Assembly (NCBI RefSeq): GCF_002109385.1
Contig: NZ_CP020814.1
Location: 2,379,501-2,443,500 of the forward strand
Source of the DNA: Halalkalibacter krulwichiae
Lineage (GTDB): Bacteria > Bacillota > Bacilli > Bacillales > Bacillaceae_D
DNA length: 64,000 nt
Direction of reading: 5' to 3'
Position 1 is the stretch's first letter. The number at the start of each line of letters is the position of its first letter. Under the pieces are notes generated by a model. It saw only the letters and a program-made list of their open reading frames with translations. It made no database searches and was not told the origin of the DNA. A program made the position numbers and the translations under genes. Positions 56,941 to 64,000 of the stretch are shown here, in pieces.

Positions 56941-57936
56941 TCACCTCCTTCCCCCATTATTCAATTGTTCCAGAGGTAACTGTTGAAAGTAATAATCACC
57001 TGCTAATTCAAAATATTTACTTGATTTTTGAAAATAGAGATGTTCACCTGTCGCTAAGCCTCGATAATACTGTTCAAAACCATGAACATAATCGTTACCA
57101 ATTCCAGCCTTTACTTCATCCAGTACAACCAAAGCTTTTTCTCTTTGATTCTTTTTAATCAAGTAAAAGACTAGCTCCAGTTTCTCGTCCATCCTTGTTT
57201 CATAATCTAAATTTAAATTAACTTTCTCTGACTCATTCCAATAACACAATGTAAAGTTCCTGTTCATTTGGGCCTGCGTCAATATTCTAGTATGTTGAAT
57301 AAGTTGTGCAATTTGTATAGAAGCTTCAAAATGCTTGAGGGCCTGTTTTCGATCAGAAAGGATATAAGAATTTCCTAAATTGTTATAGGCGATTGCTTTC
57401 ATAAGTGGTGTTAACGCAATTTCTAACAATTCTTTGCCGCAAGCTCTTGATTGTTCAAGCTCATTTTGATGAAGATGAATCGCTTGCATGATTAACTTTT
57501 GTCTACAAAGTAGTGATGTTTTCATAAATCCATCTTGGAGATTCGGAATTTCTACTTTAACAAGTTCACCCAACGAGGTCCTCATTTCAAAATTTTTCAT
57601 ATCATAATAATTATAAAGTTGAAAAACTTTAATCAAAGTCGATAATTCTTTTGATTGAACTCTCTTATAGGTTAATTGCTTAGTTACGTCAATTATATCT
57701 TTCTCTTGCTTATATACTAAATGATCAATTAAATATACCTCTGCCCACTCTCTGCTTTCTTCATTTGAACTCATTAAAAGCTTTTCCATTAACTTTTCAA
57801 GCAAATCTGATTTACCATTTATAACTAGATATTCCAAAGAAACTCTAGCTAGGTATGAATCTGGGTCAATATGAGCAACAAACAATTCTAGGTCATCAAT
57901 CGAATTAAATAGATCTGCTGTTATTGTTTTATACAT
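56941..57936 (-). CDS. AimR/Rap-like TPR peptide receptor without DNA-binding head
   Basis: A 331-residue all-helical repeat protein. The segments LARVSLEYLVINGKSDLLEK, MKAIAYNNLGNSYILSDRKQ, ALKHFEASIQIAQ, YYRGLATGEHLYFQKSSKYF and QQLPLEQLNNGG follow the C-terminal TPR-like domain of AimR arbitrium receptors. AimR proteins are about 380-390 residues with an N-terminal helix-turn-helix; this one begins roughly where that ends, and no HTH is encoded just upstream. GGGGG precedes the ATG. It is followed by the exported peptide gene. RNPP membership is well supported; DNA binding is not expected, so a protein target (as for Rap) is inferred. Confidence 0.8.
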   Translation of the reverse strand: MYKTITADLFNSIDDLELFVAHIDPDSYLARVSLEYLVINGKSDLLEKLMEKLLMSSNEESREWAEVYLIDHLVYKQEKDIIDVTKQLTYKRVQSKELSTLIKVFQLYNYYDMKNFEMRTSLGELVKVEIPNLQDGFMKTSLLCRQKLIMQAIHLHQNELEQSRACGKELLEIALTPLMKAIAYNNLGNSYILSDRKQALKHFEASIQIAQLIQHTRILTQAQMNRNFTLCYWNESEKVNLNLDYETRMDEKLELVFYLIKKNQREKALVVLDEVKAGIGNDYVHGFEQYYRGLATGEHLYFQKSSKYFELAGDYYFQQLPLEQLNNGGRR

Positions 57937-58153
57937 ATACCAACCCCCTTAATTTTATTATTCAGAAACATAATGATGACTATTTCGGACACTTTACTTT
58001 TTTTTCCTTCTTTTTCTTCACCAAAATCTTTTTTAGGTCTTTGTACCCGACTATTTCATTATTCATTGTTTTCCTTTTTCTAGGTAATTAACTATACGAA
58101 TCATTTCATAGTCGAATATGCTACTAAAGACTATACAGAAATGGGGGATCATA

Positions 58154-59254
58154 ATGTCAGAACAACTCATTGTACCTTGGGATCTCGATGGTACTCTTGA
58201 AGATGACTTTTTTGTACCAGAATATATAGTTGATATGGCTCAAGTTGTCCTAACTCACTATGACTTAAAGGTCAGCCATCTCGAAGTTGTCACTACAAAA
58301 GCGGACAAAGGTGGCCTTATTTGGAAAATGGAAACTGATAAAGGTCCATTTAGTTTAAAAATCCTTCACAGGAGACCTGGACGAAGTCAATTTAGCCTTG
58401 GTGCACAAGAATATTTAGTAAAAGAGAAAGATGCTCGAGTTCCTCCTCTTTTCAAAACGAAAACAGGAGAAGATTATGTTGAAATGGGAGGAAAACTTTG
58501 GTTTGTAGCCGAATGGGTGGAACCTCTTTATCCAGTAGCAAATGATTTAGAGGGAGCTAAGTTACTCTGCCATGCACTCGGTGAATTTCATCGTCTTTCA
58601 AAAGGTTATGTTCCGCCAAAAGGAGCGGAAAAGCCAAGCCGCGTCCATCGTTGGCCAAAATCTTATGAGAAAGTCTTAAAGAAAATGGATTGGTTCCGCA
58701 AAATCGCCATCTCCTATCCTGAAATGCCGGCAAGTCAAGCTATCCTCAACCATGTCGATATGTTTGAACAACAAGCACATCAAGCACTTGAACAACTTAA
58801 ACAATCTTCCTACTATGAGTTAGCAGCTAGAGGTAATACATCTTGGGGTCTCGTCCACCAAGATTACGGCTGGTCAAATGGTCAAATGGGGCCGAATGGA
58901 ATGTGGATCATTGATTTGGATGGCGTTGCTTATGACCTTCCAATTCGAGACTTGCGTAAACTGATTACAGGCCAAATGGATGATATGGGTGTTTGGGATG
59001 TCAATTGGATGAAAGGTATGATTGAAGCGTATCATGAAGCGAACCCAATTGAAGAGGAACTATATGAGATTCTTCTAATTGATATGTCTTTACCAAACGA
59101 ATTTTATAAAAACGTAAAAGAAATGGTCTATGAACCAACTGTTTTTCTAGACTCTGAAGTTGAAGCTCTTTGTAATCGAATTGCCGAGACAGATAAAACA
59201 AAATGGCCAGCAATTGAAGAGTTAAAAGAGTGGAAAGGAGTTCAGTCTAAATGA
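58154..59254 (+). CDS. cotS: CotS/CotI-family spore coat protein (kinase-like fold)
   Basis: A 366-residue spore coat protein of the CotS/CotI (YtaA) group. It keeps the phosphotransferase motifs LVHQDYGWSN (HxDxxxxN) near 225-234 and WIIDLDGVAYDLPIRDL near 243-259, so it resembles aminoglycoside-kinase-fold enzymes. It overlaps the following glycosyltransferase start by 4 bases, the reverse of a cotSA-cotS order. The ATG at 58154, 7 bases after GGGGG, is preferred to one 12 codons earlier. A weak sigma-K-like -10 (CATAGTCGA) lies upstream at about 58105, consistent with mother-cell expression. Confidence 0.85.
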   Translation: MSEQLIVPWDLDGTLEDDFFVPEYIVDMAQVVLTHYDLKVSHLEVVTTKADKGGLIWKMETDKGPFSLKILHRRPGRSQFSLGAQEYLVKEKDARVPPLFKTKTGEDYVEMGGKLWFVAEWVEPLYPVANDLEGAKLLCHALGEFHRLSKGYVPPKGAEKPSRVHRWPKSYEKVLKKMDWFRKIAISYPEMPASQAILNHVDMFEQQAHQALEQLKQSSYYELAARGNTSWGLVHQDYGWSNGQMGPNGMWIIDLDGVAYDLPIRDLRKLITGQMDDMGVWDVNWMKGMIEAYHEANPIEEELYEILLIDMSLPNEFYKNVKEMVYEPTVFLDSEVEALCNRIAETDKTKWPAIEELKEWKGVQSK

Positions 59255-61089
59255 AAATTCTCATGATCTGTACCGAAAAACTGCCTGTTCCTGCAGTTAG
59301 AGGCGGAGCCATTCAGACTTATATTGACGGAGTCTCACCTACACTTGCTAAAAATCATGATCTAACGATTTTAGGAACAACAGATGACTCTTTGCCAAAC
59401 GATGAGAAAGTTAACAACATCAGATATGTACGAACACCTGGTGGACTGTTAGAAGATTATCGTGATAATGTTAAGCAATTTCTTCAGTCATCAGAAGCTG
59501 AATCCTATGACCTAATTCACATTTTTAATAGACCTAGATTAGTGCTTGCTGTAAGAGAATGTGCCCCAAACGCCCGCATTGTTCTAAGTATGCATAACGA
59601 TATGTTTAAACTAGAAAAAATCGACCCTGAAGAAGCTGAGGCTGCAATTGATCAACTTGATAAAATTATTACTGTTAGTGATTATATAGGGAAAACCATT
59701 TCAGACTTATTTCCAAAAGCAGCTGGTAAATTAAAGACCATTTATTCTGGTGTTGATATTGATCGTTTCGTCCCTCCTCATTCAAAAAAGGCATTAGAAA
59801 TGCGTGAAGAGATTAGAAAAGAACACAATCTAAATGGCAAAAAAGTCATCTTATTTGCCGGTCGTCTTTCAGCCAATAAAGGAGCAGATATCCTCGTTCA
59901 AGCCATGCCACTTATCGCAAAGAAACACTCCGACATCGCTCTCGTACTCGTTGGAAGCAAATGGTTTAGCGTCAATGAAGTAAGTGACTATGTAGCCTAT
60001 GTACGTTCATTAGCTGCTAGATTGCCAATACCAGTTGTTAATACTGGATTTGTTGCCCCAAGTGAAATACAAAAATGGTTTGCTGCAGCGGATGTTTTCG
60101 TCTGCCCTTCCCAATGGCAAGAACCTCTCGCAAGAGTTCATTATGAAGCGATGGCATCAGGACTACCTATTATTACGACGGCACGAGGTGGGAATCCTGA
60201 AGTTATTAACCCTAATGAGAATGGATATGTTGTTGAGAACCCTGAAGAACCACAAGCATTTGCCGACCTCTTAATTCCTTTACTATCCGACCCTAAACTA
60301 GGAAAGAAATTAGGACTGAATGGTAGAAAATTAGCCGAAGACAACTTCACTTGGAATCGTGTCATTAATGACATTTCGACTGTATGGGATGAAGTCGAAC
60401 ACAAAATAAAAAACAAAATTTCAATTACAGCTGAACAAGAAGCAGATGAAATCAAAGAAAAAATGATTGTAGATACTTTAGATGAGGAAAATAAGGTAAC
60501 AACTAGTGAAATGAAAGAATTGGATGAACAGCCTACCATTATAGAAAGCGTAGAAGTAGTTGATGAGCTTGAAATGGTTGATGTTGAGACGAATGAACCT
60601 TCTACAGAACCTGAAGTTGAAGCTCCTGTAGGGTTTGAAGAGCTTGAATTAGTCGGAGAACCTAACAAAGAAGGAACGCTTGAAACCAAAGAGAAAGTAA
60701 CGGAAACAGTCGATGATTCATTAGAAAAAGAAGAAGAACCTGTGGATATAAATGACTCATCACAAACAGAATATGATCAAGTGGTCGATCTTTCTAAGCA
60801 TCGTGCAAAAACAAAAAAACCAAGAAAATTACAATTGTCAGACATTATAAACAACCCATTATTTATTGACTCGCTACTCTCAAATGTAAAAATGAAGACT
60901 GGAACAAGTCAAAACGATAATGAGACGGCGCAAAAGATTATCAGTGATTTCGAAAAGCTTCTAAAAGGTCAACTTGATTTGCAAAATCCTCAAACTACGA
61001 GAGAATATATTCAATCAATCAATGACATCACATCCGCTAAACTTTTTTACAAAATAGCCAATAAAAAAAGACGAAGAAGAAATAATTAA
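59251..61089 (+). CDS. cotSA: CotSA-like GT4 glycosyltransferase with long acidic tail
   Basis: A 612-residue protein. Residues 1-385 form a GT4/GT-B glycosyltransferase: PVPAVRGGAIQTYID near 12-26, AGRLSANKGADILVQAMPLI near 205-224, and EPLARVHYEAMASGLPII near 290-307 with the EX7E motif. This part equals CotSA of B. subtilis (377 aa), a spore-coat protein. Residues about 390-510 are a Glu/Val/Thr-rich acidic tail, then a basic patch HRAKTKKPRKLQ. A further ~85-residue helical end (SDIINNPLFIDSLL.., IANKKRRRRNN) follows. The extension is unusual. A terminator follows directly. Confidence 0.85.
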   Translation: MKILMICTEKLPVPAVRGGAIQTYIDGVSPTLAKNHDLTILGTTDDSLPNDEKVNNIRYVRTPGGLLEDYRDNVKQFLQSSEAESYDLIHIFNRPRLVLAVRECAPNARIVLSMHNDMFKLEKIDPEEAEAAIDQLDKIITVSDYIGKTISDLFPKAAGKLKTIYSGVDIDRFVPPHSKKALEMREEIRKEHNLNGKKVILFAGRLSANKGADILVQAMPLIAKKHSDIALVLVGSKWFSVNEVSDYVAYVRSLAARLPIPVVNTGFVAPSEIQKWFAAADVFVCPSQWQEPLARVHYEAMASGLPIITTARGGNPEVINPNENGYVVENPEEPQAFADLLIPLLSDPKLGKKLGLNGRKLAEDNFTWNRVINDISTVWDEVEHKIKNKISITAEQEADEIKEKMIVDTLDEENKVTTSEMKELDEQPTIIESVEVVDELEMVDVETNEPSTEPEVEAPVGFEELELVGEPNKEGTLETKEKVTETVDDSLEKEEEPVDINDSSQTEYDQVVDLSKHRAKTKKPRKLQLSDIINNPLFIDSLLSNVKMKTGTSQNDNETAQKIISDFEKLLKGQLDLQNPQTTREYIQSINDITSAKLFYKIANKKRRRRNN

Positions 61090-61091
61090 TA

Positions 61092-61131
61092 GGATAAAAC
61101 CTTTCCTTATCACTAAGGAAAGGTTTTATCC
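61092..61131. terminator. Bidirectional terminator after cotSA
   Basis: Perfect 18-bp stem GGATAAAACCTTTCCTTA with its complement and a 4-base loop between convergent cotSA and ytcB; no long T-run, so strength rests on the stem. Confidence 0.7.
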
Positions 61132-61145
61132 ATTCATGAAACAAT

Positions 61146-62099
61146 CTATTCTTTTATATTGCCTATTTGTTTTATATAATCAATTTCCCTCATCAAACCT
61201 TCTTTTAAACTAATACGCGGTTGATAGTTTAGCAATCGCTCTGCCTTAGTTATATCAGCCCACGTGTGCATTGGCTCTCCAATTGCTTTTTTCTCAAATT
61301 GGATTTTAATGTTCTTATTTAATAATTGCTCAAGTAATCTAATTACTTCTATTACAGAAGCCCTTTCTTTTCCCCCTATATTAATTGTTTCACCTACCAC
61401 GTTATCAGCAAAGGCTACTGCCGCCGTAGCAGTTGCACAATCAGTAACAAAAGTGAAATCTCGTGATTGTTTTCCATTGCCAAAAATGTGTATTGGTTGA
61501 TCTTCGAGGGCATGACGAATGAATTTATGAAAAGCCATATCACTTCTTTGTCTAGGTCCATAGACTGTAAAATACCTGAGAATAACAGTTGGTACTCCAA
61601 AGCTTTTCCGATAAACATGGCACAAATATTCGCCTGTTAATTTCGTAATACCATATGGGGAAAGTGGTTCAGGCTTTGCTTCTTCAGATACTTTCCCTTC
61701 TTTTTCACCATAAATGGATGAAGTAGATGAATAGATAAACTTGCTTAATGAAACATTTTTACACGCTTCCAATAATCGTTGGGTCACATCAATATTATTC
61801 CTTACATATTTTTTAAAATCTGTGCCCCAGCTAGAACGAACGCCCGGAATACCTGCTAAATGAAAGACATAATCTACTCCTTCTAAATACTTTTCCCAAT
61901 CTATTGTCAAAAGGTCCTCTTGAATAAATTGAAATTGAGGGTTTGTTACGAGGCTTACAATATTTTTTTCAGTAATCAATTTCTTGGTAGGTCCAATGAA
62001 ATAATCAATACCGATTACATTAACATTTTTCTGTTGAAGAAGTTGTTCACATAAATTTGAACCAATAAATCCAGCTGCACCTGTTACTAATATTTTCAT
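61146..62099 (-). CDS. ytcB: NAD-dependent nucleotide-sugar epimerase/dehydratase YtcB
   Basis: A 317-residue extended SDR: TGAAGFIGSNL at 6-16 (NAD), catalytic Ser in YSSTSSIYGE near 128 and Tyr-Lys in SPYGITKLTGEY near 150-154. It fits UDP-glucuronate or UDP-glucose 4-epimerase-type enzymes. In B. subtilis ytcB lies next to ytcA in a sigma-K/GerE-controlled spore-surface glycan operon. Its ATG overlaps the ytcA stop by 4 bases. Together with YtcA it could convert UDP-glucuronate to UDP-galacturonate (inference). Confidence 0.9.
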   Translation of the reverse strand: MKILVTGAAGFIGSNLCEQLLQQKNVNVIGIDYFIGPTKKLITEKNIVSLVTNPQFQFIQEDLLTIDWEKYLEGVDYVFHLAGIPGVRSSWGTDFKKYVRNNIDVTQRLLEACKNVSLSKFIYSSTSSIYGEKEGKVSEEAKPEPLSPYGITKLTGEYLCHVYRKSFGVPTVILRYFTVYGPRQRSDMAFHKFIRHALEDQPIHIFGNGKQSRDFTFVTDCATATAAVAFADNVVGETINIGGKERASVIEVIRLLEQLLNKNIKIQFEKKAIGEPMHTWADITKAERLLNYQPRISLKEGLMREIDYIKQIGNIKE

Positions 62100-63370
62100 G
62101 ATCTAGCCACCCCTATATATGTTAACCCATGGTGTTTAATAACTCTTGGACTTAAACAATTACGGCAATCTAGTAATAGATCTCCTGCCATTCTATTTGT
62201 CACTTGATTCCAATCAGCCTGTAAAAAATGTGGCAAGTCTGTTGCGATGATTAATGCACTTGCATGTTCTACTGATTTATATAGATCGTCATGTAATGTA
62301 GCACTTTTAATATGTGTTACAACCGGATCATAGACATGAACTTCTGCTCCTTCTTCTACTAAACGTTCAATTAGTTTCATAGCTGGGGAATGACTATTAT
62401 CATCGCTATTTGGATTGAAAGCCGCTCCCCATACCGTTATTTTCGTTGACTTTATTTGTTGTAGTTCTTTTAACTTGTCAAGATATACATCAACTAAACG
62501 ATCATTAATTTTTTGGGCTGCTTGAAGGAGATAAGGAGGAGTGCCACGTTCTAAAGACTGGTTTCCAAGTGAAGCTAAGTCTAATGGAAGACAAGAACCA
62601 CCATAACCTAAACCAGCTTGTAACAAATGAGGTCCAATTCTTGGGTCTGTCCCTAGTCCAAGGGCAACGTCATTAATATCGACTTTGTACGAATCACTAA
62701 TTTGCGCTAGTTCATTAATAAAAGCCAATTTCACTGCTAAAAACGCATTAGATGCATATTTAATCATTTCTGCACCATTTAGATTTGTGATAATCATAGG
62801 GGCATCAATTTTCTGGTACAACTTCTGCAGGATCGTAATCGGTTTTGGATTATCGACACCTAATACAATTTTGTCAGGATGTAACATATCAGCAATCGCT
62901 GTTCCTTCCCTTACAAATTCCGGGTTCGAAACAACATCGAAATATTCTCTTCCAAGTCCCCCTTCTTCAAACATATTTATCATTTGTTCATTCGTTCCAA
63001 TAGGTACTGTACACTTCGTTAGAATGACTTTATAAGAATCTATTAATGGAATAAGATCTTTTGCTACATCTAAATAAAAAGTTAGGTTTGTACTTTTATC
63101 CATGCCTCGTTCGGTTGTTACCGTGATAAAAACAATTGTACTTTTCTTCACCGCTTCCTTGAAATTTGTCGTAAATTTTAATGTCCCTCGTTCGGTATTT
63201 TTTAAAATAAGCGACTCTAAGCCAGGTTCGTAGATAGAGCTTTTACCATCTAGTAATCTCTTTATCTTTTCATTGTCATAATCTACACAAAACACTTTAT
63301 GTCCAAAGTCGGCTAATACAGCTGAAGTCGTTAATCCAACATAATCTGCGCCAATCACACATACATTCAT
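62096..63370 (-). CDS. ytcA: UDP-glucose 6-dehydrogenase family protein YtcA
   Basis: A 424-residue nucleotide-sugar dehydrogenase: NAD motif GADYVGLTTSAVLADFGH at 7-24, TVERGM near 105, SNPEFVREGTAI near 147, and catalytic Cys in GYGGSCLPLDL near 257. The family motif is normally CxPKD; here the Lys is Leu while Cys and Asp remain. It oxidises a UDP-sugar to the uronate with two NAD+. GAGGAG precedes the ATG. Divergent from ytdA across a 184-base promoter region. Confidence 0.92.
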   Translation of the reverse strand: MNVCVIGADYVGLTTSAVLADFGHKVFCVDYDNEKIKRLLDGKSSIYEPGLESLILKNTERGTLKFTTNFKEAVKKSTIVFITVTTERGMDKSTNLTFYLDVAKDLIPLIDSYKVILTKCTVPIGTNEQMINMFEEGGLGREYFDVVSNPEFVREGTAIADMLHPDKIVLGVDNPKPITILQKLYQKIDAPMIITNLNGAEMIKYASNAFLAVKLAFINELAQISDSYKVDINDVALGLGTDPRIGPHLLQAGLGYGGSCLPLDLASLGNQSLERGTPPYLLQAAQKINDRLVDVYLDKLKELQQIKSTKITVWGAAFNPNSDDNSHSPAMKLIERLVEEGAEVHVYDPVVTHIKSATLHDDLYKSVEHASALIIATDLPHFLQADWNQVTNRMAGDLLLDCRNCLSPRVIKHHGLTYIGVARS

Positions 63371-63554
63371 AGCTTCGACTCCTCACAATAAGATAAAACC
63401 CAATTTTTATATCTTATTAGAAGCCATAAAGATGAGTGTCGGCTAATAGCCTATATGTGTAAACGCCCTTTTAAAAATGGACTACTTCCAAATACTCATT
63501 TAAGAGAATAAGATATCAAGACTAATAAGCACTTTCAAAAAAGGGAGGGGAATC

Positions 63555-64000
63555 ATGCATATTAAGAAGGCCATTATACCTGCTGCTGGTTACGGAACTA
63601 GAAGCCTCCCGATTACAAAAGTAATCCCAAAAGAAATGTTTCCGATTAAAGGAAAACCAGCTATACATTATATCGTCGAAGAAGCGATTACTGCTGGAAT
63701 TGAAGAAATTTTGATTATCGTTTCCCGAAATAAAAATATGATTATTGATTACTTTGACCGATCACTTGAATTAGAATCGTTTCTAGAAAAGAGCAATAAG
63801 CTTCATCTATTAAAAAAGCTCTCCTTACCAAATATTCACATACAATATACACGTCAACCCTTTGCCCGTGGACTTGGTGATGCTATTTCATTAGGTGAGC
63901 CGTTTGTGAACAATGAACCGTTTGCTGTCCTGCTCCCCGATGACATCTTTTTAGGAGCTAGTTTAAATGAACTTATAGATGTATATAAAGAAACCCAAAA
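63555..64000 (+). CDS. ytdA: UTP-glucose-1-phosphate uridylyltransferase YtdA (partial)
   Basis: The first 148 codons of a GalU/GtaB-family nucleotidyltransferase run off the right edge. The nucleotide-binding signature AGYGTRSLPITKVIPKEMFP is at 10-29, YIVEEAITAGIEEILII near 44-60, and the UTP/metal site LLPDDIFLG near 123-131. It makes UDP-glucose from UTP and glucose 1-phosphate. Next to ytcA it should feed the spore-surface glycan pathway, as B. subtilis ytdA does. AAGGGAGGGG precedes the ATG. Confidence 0.9.
   Translation, partial: MHIKKAIIPAAGYGTRSLPITKVIPKEMFPIKGKPAIHYIVEEAITAGIEEILIIVSRNKNMIIDYFDRSLELESFLEKSNKLHLLKKLSLPNIHIQYTRQPFARGLGDAISLGEPFVNNEPFAVLLPDDIFLGASLNELIDVYKETQ

Noticed and set aside
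57980..58066. 28-codon Lys-rich reading frame upstream of the AimR-like gene
   Set aside because: Low-complexity K/E composition, overlaps the cotS promoter region, and no homologue recognised; not called as a gene.
60141..60689. Long Ser-rich reading frame opposite the cotSA acidic tail
   Set aside because: A mirror of the GAA/GAT/GTT-rich tail codons; low complexity and no start signal.

Overview
The window comes from the chromosome of a low-GC, endospore-forming Firmicute of the Bacillaceae. Almost every recognisable gene has a Bacillus subtilis counterpart (helD, mhqR/E/D, ypvA, csgA, yoxD, yfmL, ywbE, csoR-copZ-copA, yojF-bshB2, yuiD, recQ, ykpA, odhAB, cotS/cotSA, ytcA/ytcB/ytdA), and spore genes and bacillithiol biosynthesis are present. 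Genus is not fixed by the sequence; an alkaliphilic Bacillus relative is possible (inference). I saw no rRNA, tRNA, CRISPR array, prophage or complete insertion sequence.

Layout. 1-5.4 kb: a cut-off gene, an Sm-like small protein, an MgtC-family protein, a LysM/CAP secreted protein, HelD and a small conserved protein. 5.4-7.6 kb: an autoregulated quinone/electrophile-resistance operon (mhqR-mhqE-mhqD) whose mhqE is frameshifted. 7.6-14.5 kb: HAD phosphatase, DinG-like helicase YpvA, YciI protein, CBS protein, forespore protein CsgA, branched-chain aminotransferase and the SDR YoxD. 14.6-22.7 kb: two complete nutrient-germinant receptor operons in tandem, one starting with a small two-helix protein. 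22.8-30.8 kb: GGCT-fold protein, a purine deaminase-type amidohydrolase behind a purine riboswitch, DEAD-box helicase, MATE exporter, a frameshifted permease, a frameshifted metY and ywbE. 30.9-34.8 kb: copper cassette (membrane protein, csoR, copZ, copA, 46-residue membrane peptide) with CsoR-type palindromes. 35-43.5 kb: anchored serine protease, yojF-bshB2, acetyltransferase-like gene, a 1.1-kb insertion-like segment, yuiD, DUF4349 lipoprotein, a large unknown membrane protein, SCP2 and DegV proteins. 43.6-54.6 kb: RecQ, ABC-F protein YkpA, EamA and DedA proteins, odhA-odhB. 54.6-64 kb: a Cys-rich gene broken by an in-frame TGA, YtaF/MntP-like protein, an AimR/Rap-like peptide receptor with its putative signal peptide, then the spore-coat/crust glycan cluster cotS-cotSA, ytcB-ytcA and divergent ytdA.

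How the genes work together. CsoR senses copper and should release palindromes before both copZ and copA. MhqR should repress its own operon through a perfect 11-bp inverted repeat. Guanine-type ligand binding to the riboswitch should prevent a terminator and switch the deaminase on. CotS (kinase-like), CotSA (glycosyltransferase), YtdA (UDP-sugar synthesis), YtcA (UDP-sugar oxidation) and YtcB (epimerase) form a plausible spore-surface polysaccharide route.

The two observations I rate highest are (1) a compact purine riboswitch wired as an ON switch ahead of a purine deaminase-family amidohydrolase, and (2) a chromosomal AimR-like pheromone receptor lacking the DNA-binding head, translationally coupled to a 40-residue exported peptide gene. 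All three frameshifts in the window look like loss of one G from a G-run, so sequencing error must be excluded before calling them pseudogenes.
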